DNA of 64,000 nt, from NCBI GenBank assembly GCA_947359465.1, contig OX375877.1, positions 26,857,235-26,921,234 on the forward strand, written 5' to 3'. The notes under the pieces were generated by a model. It saw only the letters and a list, made by a program, of their open reading frames with translations. It did no database searches and was not told the DNA's origin. How positions within the stretch are numbered: the first letter of the stretch is position 1; each line of letters begins with the position of its first letter. The stretch comes from Metellina segmentata (lineage: Eukaryota; Arthropoda; Arachnida; Araneae; Tetragnathidae). The translations under genes and the position numbers were made by a program. Positions 22,401-34,400 of the stretch are shown piece by piece.

Positions 22401-25400
22401 GTACTGAGAATCGAAGTTATTCTGGATTTTTTTAAAACAAAATATCAGCATTATTTTCAAACTGTTCTCTGAGACATGCTACACGCAGGAGTAGAATGTA
22501 TAAAATATACTATATGCACATGAGTATATGAAATTTCTATTGCCATATGCCATTTCTGTACAAAACAGTATAGGTATGCATGCGTATTTCAGTGAATTTA
22601 TAGTCACGGGACTGATGTTGGATCAGTGTGTGCCCTGCCTAAAACACACAGTTTGTCCCAATTTAAATATGATTTTACTTGATGCTGGTTGAAATACCTC
22701 AAAATGAGCAGGTTTGACACTTACCCTTTTTTACCACCTTCTACAGATATATACTTTATCGTTACAGTAAATAGGCTGATAATCGCAATTGATTCTACTT
22801 ATTATTTGGACAGAAGAACTTCTAAGCTTCTGACAATGAGTGTTTCTCGTGTGGTCATGTTCGATGACCTTATCGGTGTGTGTGACCGACCTCCTTGACC
22901 CCTTATGCGATAGCTGAACTTATCGAAAAATCTCACTTCCTTAAGTTCATGCCTTATCAAAAAAACCAACTATTTCAGTTCAAACTCATTTCACTCTTTA
23001 TCCTGGCCATTTTACACAAGAAAGCAAAACGAAAATTATGATGTAAATAAATAACCGGACAAAGAATTTCGTTATTATCTTGAATTTGAGTAGGCTGATA
23101 TCGAGCTGACATCCATTTGGAGAGATGGATAGAAAGAATTTCTGTCATGACATCGTATATTTCTTTCCTTTAACCAAAATCTCCAAGTTTGTGCTATTTA
23201 AAAGTCATTATTTCAAAAATTCCGATATCTTTGAGCTCCAGAGTATCATCAGATTTTTATTTATTTCTCATATCCTCAACCTTTATTGACTTCTCATGTA
23301 TGCAATCTTTACTGATTTCTCATATTTTCAATCTATTGAATTCTCATATGCTTTACCGTTACTTATTTCCCATACGTGTATAATTTATATAATTGAGGTA
23401 CAATAAACTTATATTCGATAATCTAATATTACAAAATATGGACAGACGAAAAAAAATTTCTGCACCAACTGAATCAACTTCAGTGTGTATATATGCACTG
23501 ATTGCTCAGTTGAAGATAATTCTAAGAATATTTTATACATTAAGCACATTTACATTGGGATACATCGCTAATATTATCTTTTGGAATCAGACAAATAAGC
23601 AGAACAACAATTTTTTACTTGCAAGAATTTATTCTCTTTTTAATTGGTGTTGCCAGATTTTGATGTAGAGCTATTGAAAAAGAAATATTACATTCAGCAT
23701 TCATAGATGTTACATACGTTGAACCCTGCATACACAGATGCTTCCAAGATGCATAGATGCTACATGCATTTTCGATTGTATATAGCATTTGAAATATTTA
23801 GGAAAGAGTTCGAGAGCCTGTGGGTCTTTCCTCTAAATACATAGTTGGTCACTCATGGCTAGGTATATGGACAAAACATATTGCTGGTCTTGTCCAAGCC
23901 GTTCCAATTAAGACACTCACATACACTAGAGATGAATTCTTCGACTGCCTTAGCTACCCTTCAAATTGCTATAATATTAAATGAGGAATAAATTTAAGGA
24001 AGCAAAATCCAAATCTAAGGATAGAAGGAGAATGAATTTCAAAGTAGTAAAATCTCGATCGATCTATAAATACTGAAAATTGTTTTGGAATAATTGGTTC
24101 CTAAAATTTTAGGGCAGTGAATAATATTAAGCAATTGTTCAAAGCCTGTTTTTCATTTCGCTTGTTATTGTTGGATAGGTTTAGTAGCGCAGACGTGTTA
24201 AGACCTGTCTGTCAGCAACGATAACTTCTCTCGTCTCTAAGAGTGAGTGAGTGATGGCCTCCTTTTGGTTTTAAGGTGACTGAGTGAATATCTTGACACT
24301 TTGTTCTTTTGGATGAATGTTGACAGAGGACAAGCAGTTGACTTCTCGATCAATTATTTTCAGTGATTTTAATTTGATCGATGGTTATTTCATATTCTGT
24401 TATTAATGACTAATATAATAACGAGACGCTTTAGGAAGTGATTGAAGATTTTGTTGCAATAAAAAAATTGACAACATCTTAATGACGAGATATCTCGTCG
24501 TTGGAGAAATTGATTAGACCTTGATGGAAGAGATACCTCTTCAACAAGAGTTGGTAAGCAGTTTGTTTGCATATTTGAATGTTTCAAAACTGTCCACGAT
24601 TGTTCTTCTTGTTAAGAACATCGTGGAACAATCGTTACGACAACCCTCCAAGGGTTTTGAAGAGATATCTCGTCCATCAAGGTCTGGTAAATTTCTCCAA
24701 CGACGAGGTATCTCACCATTAAAGATGTTGCCATTTTTTTACTGTGAAAATATCTTCAATCACATCTTAAAGTGTCTCTTATAAAATTAGTCATTTATTA
24801 CAGAATATGAAAATAACTATCGATCAAATGGAAATTACTGAAAATAATTGATCAAGCAGTCAACTGCATGTCCTTGTCAACATTCGTCCAAAAGAATAAA
24901 TTGTCAAGACATTCCCTTAGTCATCCCAAACCAAAATGAGGCCACACCTCACAGGAGCAGTTATCGTGGATGACAGACAGGTCTTAATGCGTCTGCGCTT
25001 CAAAGCATATCCAACATTAAGAAGCGAAATTAAAAAACATGATTTGAACAATTGCTTAATGTTATTCTGCCATAAAATTGAACGAACCAATTATTCCAAA
25101 AAAAAATTTCAGTATTTATAGATCGATCGAGATTTTACTACTTTAATATTCATTCTCCTTTTATCTTTAGATTTGGATTTTGCTGACTTAAATTTATTCC
25201 CCTTTACCCTTAGATTCAAATTTTACCTTTCACCCTTAAATTTAAATATTACTAATTTAATTCTCATGTTACCCTTGTATACATTTAGATTTTACCCCCC
25301 ATAAAATTCATTCGTCTTTTACCCTTATACAAATTTAGTTTTTATCCCTATCAAATTCATTCGGTTTTTTTTATCCTTTAAAATTCATTCATCTTTTATT

Positions 25401-28400
25401 CTTATAGATTTGAACCTTTAAAATTTATTCACCTAATTAATTCCCTTAGACTTACATGTTATCACTTTAGAATTAATTCCCTTTTATCCTTAGAGTTTTA
25501 TTTCACCACTTTAAAATTCATTCCTCTTTTACCCATAGATTTTCATTTTACCACTTTAAAATTCATTTCCCTTTAATTTTTAGTAATTCCTTTAAAATTC
25601 ATAGTGCAAAATTAACAGAAAATAAGTTTAGCTAACCTACTTCAACATAAATTAATACTTCTTATCTCTAATATTATAAAAGGAAGTGTTTGTATGTCTG
25701 TTTGTTTTCTGTTATCAAAGTTCTGATGAATCTATGGCTCTTACAATAATGGGATTTGACCCACAGGTAGTCCAAATTTTTTCCAATTTTTGGTTTGCGA
25801 CGAATTTTAAAATTCAATCTAGAACATTTAAAAATGAATTTAATAGTTTATTTTAACCGTTCTTCCTGCTTTCGGAAATGAAGAAGCATCAAAATTTAGA
25901 CTTACTCCCTCGCATCACTATTAACGTCAGCCTTTCGAACCATGCCAAGTTTATTTTCACCTTCAGTCTCGAATGGGAGCGAACAGATTCGAATGACCTT
26001 CGTTTGATTCGGGATTCATTCATTTTGATTTACTGAGAAACTGATTCGAGTGAAACAAAAGAAATTATTAAAGTTATCACTGGCGTTCTTCAGTCCTTTT
26101 TTCTATCTCAGCGATCGTTAAAGGTAGAATAAAAATTTTAACGGATTTGAATTCTGCGGAAAATTTTACACCAGATAGATATGTACCTTATAGTTTGATT
26201 TTCTTTTAATAAATAATTTATCAATTAAATATTCATATTTTTGATTTGCGAAGCAAACCAACACCATGGGCAATGTGATCCCCCACGCAAAGAACTGTCA
26301 CGGGCTACGCCCATTTGGTTTGTGAAGCAAACCGACACCACGGGCAACTCCGGCTGTTATCCAATAGGTTACAAATTCGCAAACCAAATGGAAATCCGTG
26401 ATGGCTGTTATCCAATAGGCTACGAATTCCCATTTGTGAAGCAATCCAATAACCCCTTAAAAGCAACAGGCACGGGCAACGCCGGGCTTGTAAATTATAT
26501 TATAAGGTGCAGGTGTGTATTTTGTTTGTTGTTAACATACAAAAACGCACGTTTCTACCCTAGCTACAAGCCACTGGTGGAAGTGTTAGACTTTCAGACT
26601 GTTACTACAAAGTATAAAAAATCCCATTACTGAAATCTTTTTGTAAATTTACTGTCCGGAAAAGAGTGGTTGTTCAAGTGTTTCAATATGGAGTACATTA
26701 CGCACAAAACCTGTTCGGTCGACCTTGAATAATCAGTAAGAATTAATTCACACAGATAGTCGGATTTCAAGAAGACATCCACCATGTGACGAAAATAGGA
26801 GATTAGTATCAACTGGCAAATCATTAGTCATTTTGACCCCGTATCTGTGAATGCGTCTCTACTGTCGATAAAAATATCTTTGCTCTTGAACTTTACCGAT
26901 AGAAACTTTATTACAAAAAACGCAGTGTGAATATTCCTTTGTCAAACACTTCAAAAATTCAGTAGTGAGTTCGACTTTAAAACTGTTTTATTTTCTAAGA
27001 TGTGTATTGCGAATTACAAAAGATTTGCATTTCTTATGGGAAATAAACGAGCCTCTCTGAAGGAGATGATAAACATTGAATATCGCAAAAATGGATTTTA
27101 AGATTCCTTTTCAGCTTTTTATAACAATGCATCCCACATTCTTCATCGTTCAAAAATATTTATACGATTCTGCTCATTATTATTGGTTGATATTGGTAAT
27201 TGGTAATTTTTTGTTTACGTCGTACTAGAGCAACACAACGGGCTATTGACGACGGTCCGGGATCAGTCCCTTAAGGGAAAGATTCGAGGACAACACCTCG
27301 TAATTTTGAACCACGGTCAGATGACGAAGCAACACCTGAGCTGGGACCCCACTCTCCAAACTTCTACGCCAAACCAACGTGAGGACTTTCGGCCACGACA
27401 GATTTAAGGTGCACCAGCCGCCTCTACACCATACGCTTACAAACATCCATGCCCGCACCCGGATTCGAACCAGGAACCTTCCGATCTAGAGGCTAACACC
27501 TTAACCACTATACCGGTTGGTCGGCTATTATTGGTTGAACTATAACCATTTTGGTTTGTAACAAGATCAATGATACTATCAAGTGATAGCTTTAAATCTG
27601 TTTTCTTTTCCAAACTTAAAATTTTTTTATTCCACACACGTGTACCCAAAACACTCCTTATGGTCTATTTTTTTCATGAATTTGCTGAAACTATCTTTAC
27701 ATACACTAACCTACAATAATGGATCGCACGCCAGCGTATTTACATAAATCCGACTACTTGTATCGGGGTGTTTTTCGTGGTATGGCCTGGTACCTTTGCA
27801 CGTTGTTCCTGGCCAATTGAACACCGACGCCTACACAAACATTTTGGACAATCAGGTTCTTCCTACGCTTTGGCAACTTTACGGAATGGACGAATGTTAC
27901 TTCCAGGACGACAAAACGCTTCATGTCATGTTGCAGCCTTTGTCAAGCATTAGTATCAAGATATGGATGTGAAACGTCTTTCCTGGCCTGCTCATAGTCC
28001 CAAACTAAACCCCATAGAACATTTGTGGGACGAGTTTGAGCGACGCTTTCGGACCAGGTAACCACGTTCGAAATCTACAGCTGAGCTAGCGACATTCTTG
28101 CATCAGGAATGGACAGAAATACGCATAGCTGTGTATCAAAACCTCGTTGAAAGTATGCCCAGAAGGGTTGCTACTGTACATTTGTGGTACGAGTTAGAGC
28201 GACGCTTACGCCTGAAATCAACTGCTTCGCTGGCGACATTCTTGCAGTAGGAATGGACACAAATATTTTCGTATGCCCAGAAGTATGCGGGAATTCGTAT
28301 GCCCAGAAGTACTGTTAGTGTAAGTGCAGCACGTGGGGGACCACCCCCCTATTAAAGCATGTATTATTTTCCTTATACCATCACATCTTGCTGTCCTGTC

Positions 28401-31400
28401 CATTATTATAGGATAGTACTTAAAATGATACAAAGGACAAAAATTTGCCTACATTTTAATGCAAAGGATATTTTATAATAAAAAATTTTCCGTAATGACG
28501 AATCAATGAGGAAATATGAAAACAAATGTTATAGTTAAGTACACTATTTTATCCTATTTACTAAAGTAAATGAATATTAGTGAAAAAATATCAACTCTCT
28601 ATTCTACATACAATTCAGCGTATAGCATTTCATTAAATTTTTTTAAACAACGTGGCAGTAAAAACAAGAAATATATAATAAAGAAATCTATACTAATGAT
28701 ATTCTAAAAATTTTCATGTGAATTTCAAGGAGTATAAGCAACTACTGTACCAAATTTTGTCAAAACATTTTCAAATTTGAAATTTAGTTTTTAATGTCCA
28801 ACGTTAATTTACTATTACAGATGTCCTACAGTGTTGTAGAAGTAAAAAGCTCAATATTTTGTTGAAATACTTTTCAAAGATTATTAAATACACTCTATTA
28901 CATACATTAAATCCCCCCCCCTGTATATCCATTATTATAATATCAATTCCAAAAGCCCTATTTCTAAGCCTATTAATTCAAATAAAAAAAGAATTAAAAA
29001 AAAAGTGAAGTTTGGAGAGTTGGGTGCCAGCTCAGGTGTTGCTTCGTCATCTGACCGTGGTTCAAAATTACGAGGAGTTGTCCTCGGATCTTTCCCTTAA
29101 GGGACTGATCCCGGACCGCCGTCAATAGCCCGTTGTGTTGCTCTAGTACGACGTTAACTAAAATTACCATTACCATCAAAAATAAAAATTAAATAGACAT
29201 AACTTGTATTATCAATTCCAAAAACCTTTCTAAGTGCCTCAACTTCAATAAAAAACACCCATTGAATTCATTACATTTGTACATTTCTGAAAAGAGCATT
29301 AATTCCAAAAACCTTTCTAAGTGTATTAATTCAAATAAAAAATGTTCTAAGAACATTGCTAATAGTATTTTAACACAAATAGAAAACACACATTGAATTC
29401 ACTACACTTGTTTCTACGTCACTTATTAGACCATCAATTCCTAAAACTTCTAAGTATACTAACTCAAATAAACAATTTCAAAAACACACACATTTCTGGA
29501 AGTATTAACGCACAAAAAATTGTAATGCTGTTGTAGCTATTTTCTGCTGTTTATAAAAAAACAGATGAGCCATTTTATATGTAGGACACATCAGATCAGA
29601 TATTGAGTCTGAACTAAATACTCAAGATCGAAAGCATAACACTCGATATTTTTACTTCTATACATAGTAACAGAGTTATATTTTACTTCTACCGTTTTGC
29701 CTTTTGTGTTAATTGGTTTGCATTGGCTGTTATCCTTTCACATTTCACCTTTTGTTAATTTCTCTACCTAAATTTTCTATATATATATTTCTCTTACGTG
29801 GCACGCAAAAAAAACGTTATTTGTTACCGCGTTTTGGCAACATTGTGCGATTGTTTGTTTACTATCGTTACTAGCGTTATCGGTTGAAATTTTATTGAAA
29901 AAAAAATGCATTTTAGACGAGCTGTTGCGGTTCGTAATAGAAATCTAAGAAAGCGGAGGATCTTTTCAGGGCTATTTAAAAAACGGTCCTTCTCAAGGCT
30001 AACAATTATAGTACAACAAGACGCGTGCACTACAACTTTCGACAACAAACTCAGTCAAAAAGTGTATGGGTGGCTCGAGTACTGGGGAAATGTACACACA
30101 AACAACATGTTGGGTATTCAATTTCCAAAGCAGCGCTCACATTGCGAGTAAAAATTTGCTCAAAGTTTTCATCTAAATTCTGATTCCAGAGGTACTGTAT
30201 ATATCTTTTATGTAATACAACAAATTTAGATTTGAAAAATATTTTTTTGGAATATATTTTGTAATCAATCCCCTCTGCTAGGACACGTGTCTTCATTGAT
30301 GCGAGCGAAGCGAGCATAGGTTCGCGCAGCGAACCAATGAGAATTGCGAAGCAATCCTCCGGGGGTTGGAGAGCGTTAGCGAGCAGGGGGCGGGCCCCCT
30401 AGTATTATATATTTCTTCACGCATATTTTATTACCTAAACTCATAAAAGTTTATACTCTCGTAGACGTCCAAATTCTCCTAATGAAACTAAGAGGTATTC
30501 TGCGTGTATGCGTCCTACTTTGCTCCAAAATGGTGTTTATAAATGCTGTATCACCTTTTTCTGAGAAATATGTTTTCAAGATCAACTGTTTTTCTAAGCA
30601 AAAAAAGCACTGCTATTGAATAAATTTTGTTATCATAGAGCAATCAAACACACGTACACACGTATCATTATGCTTAGTTATACAAGCACGACAATATAAT
30701 GAAAAATCGGTACAGCTGCAGTCTACGTTTTTACCGGTGGTAACGGCCTATTTTTTTTTTTTTTGGAGCACTTCTAAATTCGTCAAGGAAAGAATTATTT
30801 CAAAAATCTTTTTCTTCCACAGATATTTTTCTTTTTGTAATGAAAATGAAAATGTCAAAACACATTTGAGAACATTTTGAAAAATATGTTCCTTAAAAGC
30901 TTTCACAAAAAGCAATAATCTTAAATTGAAAATTTTTTTTACAAAAGCAAGTTCTTTTTACAACTGAAAATGAAAGCTTTGACACAGATTTGTGAACGTT
31001 TTGAAAGATATATAATATTTGTAAAACTGAAACTGTTGATCAGTTTCTATTGAAATGTGTGAACAAAAACTGATTCAAGTCACATTCAACTTTTATCGAT
31101 CAGCATAATCGGTCAATTGAACTTTATTCGTGAGAACGCGACTTAAGATAGCAAAATAGATAAAATTTCATTAAAATATCTTCATTTGTTTCTGCGGGAT
31201 ACTTGAAAAAGCACTTAGGAAACGCGTAAATGATTGATTTTTCCATTAACTTGGTTGGGTTGGTATGGAAGTTTAAAGAGTGAGGTGCCAACTCAGGAGT
31301 TACCTCGTCATCTGACCGTGGTTCAAAATTACGTGGTATTGTCCTCGGATCTTTTCTTTAGGAGATTGATCACGGAACATCGCCAATAGCCCTTTGTGTT

Positions 31401-34400
31401 GCTCTAGTACGACGATAATTAAAAATTACCAAATTAAATATTTTATCACAGAATTTCCATTAATTTAATTGAATTTCATTGATATATTTATATTTCGGAA
31501 CGAGTAATATTCATTCCAACTAGCATCAGCCGTTGTTTTCATAGCCTTTTTGCAGCAGTTGGGAAAAAGGGGGCAATTTTTCCCATTCGTAAAAAAAATT
31601 TAATTTATTTCCAAAGGACCCCAATGCCAATGTTCCACTCAAAACACATTCAAAACGGGTAAATTCTCTCTTATTATGGTATGCAATGACCGAGGCATTT
31701 GAAAGATCGTTTTACCTCAATGTTTTCCTTCTGACCGGGACAAAATGACCCACCGGGACTCTTGCCTTTAAAACCCGAACAATCCCGGTCACCCATATTG
31801 TATGGTAGCCATACCCATTGTGTAAACTATACAGTGTAACGTAAACCACTCTAAATTAACAAATTTTGTAACAATAGGAGGTTTATCACAATATCCTGTG
31901 GTCCAATTTTGAGTCGTGTCCCATAGGGTTGAAAATCATTGGAGCATTATGCGGACTCGAGATGTAAATCATTTCCGATGATAATGAATAACAACTCCTA
32001 TTCTTATATAAACTTTTCATGGCCTGAGGAAGGAACCGAAGCGGAAACATTTCCTAATACAAGTTTTGCGCTTCCCCAATTTGCTCTTGCTCTCCCCCAG
32101 GAAGTTCTGTTCCATAATACAAGTGTTCTTTTTTTATAAAAATAGCTTCATAAAAACTGGAGATTTATTTGTAAGTAGTATGGAGTTTAAAAAAAGATTA
32201 CTTACGCTGCGCAAAACTGACACGTCTAAATAAAAGTAGGATTTTAGTCAGTTATTTCTAAAATGCGAGGTCGCCGTGCCTCAGTGGGTTTGCCGATTTC
32301 GAATTGCAGGCGGCATGGGTACAATTTCACCCTAAGCGTGTTTCCACTCTTCTTGTGTCTGTAAAACTTTCTTTGTTTGTGCTCCGGCCATATATACTCT
32401 ATAAATAAAAAATTACGCACCAAGAAAGAGTTGACCGATTGTGATACAAATTGGTGGATGTGGAGAACAAACACAGAAAAACAAAGGATTGAAATTTTAG
32501 AACAAACATAGAAAAACAAAGGATTAAAATTTTAGAACAAACGTAGAAAAAAAAAGGAATTAAATTTTAGAACAAACATAGAAAAACAAAGAGTTAAAAT
32601 TTTAGAACAATTGAATGATTTATTTTAGAGTTTGACCGTTACAAAGGGAGGAGGTCAATAAGGCGTTGTCCGCCTATGGCCTGGATGCAAACTGTTACCC
32701 GTCGTGGCATAGACTGAAAAAGTTCCCGGATGGTGTCCTGCGGAATTTCTTGCCAAATTGTCTCCAGCTGTCGGGCTAAATGGTCACCATTCCTGAATGG
32801 TTGCAAAATCCTTTCCTTAACGTCCCTAATTTGCTCTATGGGAGAGAGATCAGGAGACTTAGCTGGGCAAGGAAGTGTTGGGGAAGCTTGAAGATAACCA
32901 GGCATTATCTTGTTGAAAAGAAAGTCCGGGGTGTCGCAAAAAGAACGGTAACACAACCGGTCGTAGAATGTCGTCTACGTACCGCTGTGCTGTAAGTGTG
33001 CCACAAATGACTACAAAAGAGCTATCAAAGGAGATGGCACCCCCATACCATAATGCCCTGTTGTGCGATAGTAAGGGCAGAATCCCCACGCTGCCCTGGA
33101 CGTCTCAAGACTCGTCTGCGGATGTCGTTAGGATACAGTTGGAAACGGGACTCCTCACTAAAGACTATACGTCTCCAATCAACGCCGTTCTAAGTTGATC
33201 GAGCCCGGCACAGTTACTGAACAGCTCCTTCTTGGTGCGTCGATTTTTTTTGTTATAGAGTGTACTTCACGCTTTTTTGGCCCAGCTTGCCCAAATATAG
33301 CCCTTGAGCCATAAAAAACCTATCCAAAATTTTCGTAACTGAGTACCAATGTTTGTTTGTCTAAATAAGTACTAAAGGAAACATTCTACGCAGAGCCTTT
33401 TGTCTTAACTATAGTTGCACCTATAGCTGGCAACACTAAAGATATGTTTGACAATTTTGGGAATCTTATGGAAAATTTTTTCAAGTGTGAGATTAACTGA
33501 ATTGCTTATATCAACAAAGGTGATAATGCACCCAACTTAATTCATTTCTTTTTTGAACTTGGTTAATCACAACACCATTAAATTTTTGGGTGTTGTATGT
33601 TGCTGTGTAATGCCTTCGGCCATCTCAACCTTGCTCACTACGGCTGTCATTTTAGTATAAATTAGGACACACACACACATCGAGGTCAGAAATTTTTCCC
33701 TCGGTCAAAACATCTCAAGAGTCTATTTGTCTCTCATATATTTTATTTGGCCTATTCTCAGGCACTTGCATTTTTCCAATACTTCTACTGTCATCACTTT
33801 TATTTTTCATGTATTATCCTTAAAATTTGTGCGGGCAAGCTAGAAAACTTTTGACGTTCGTAGTAAACAATATTAGAAGGGGTTTTGTAAATTTCTTGAA
33901 ACTTATCATAGTCATCAAATTTCTTAGTAAGGTTTTAAATTTTTTGTGATCTTAGACCACTCATCACAAAGATCAAAATTCCCTCGACTCTTAAATTGTT
34001 TGGTAACTATAAGCTCTTTTGAAGCTCCAAAATAATGTACTTGAAACTTGAAGACATTCTTCGAGGAAATTCTTTAATTCAAAACCAAAGTTACAAGTGT
34101 TATCAGCTCTTCGCTGATTCTGAACAAACTTCAAACTAACTAACACCAACACGCACTTCCATGCCTAGGGTCGTGAGACGCTGTAACATTTTAAATAAGT
34201 GCGGTTGGATTAGTAGAGCATGTCACCGAGATGGCTTGTCAACCCAGAATGCTAGAGCACATTACATATATACATCATAACGTCAATACAGTATTTACAT
34301 TAAATCATTATACTATGTTACATTGTAAATATTTATATACAACATACGAAGCGGAAAAAAGGTGGTTTCTCTTTGGATAATCAAATCCTGATGATTTTCA

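Larger units (their letters stand above)
32395..33262 (-). mobile_element. Tc1-like element with internal 4x ~36 bp repeat
   Basis: Inverted ends TACTCTATAAATAAAAAATT and CACTCTATAACAAAAAAAAT (the latter inverted) lie between TA dinucleotides, each leading to CGCACCAAG. The minus strand encodes a shifted transposase with [40 protein letters not shown] and [15 protein letters not shown]. The N-terminal third is deleted. Confidence 0.85.
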
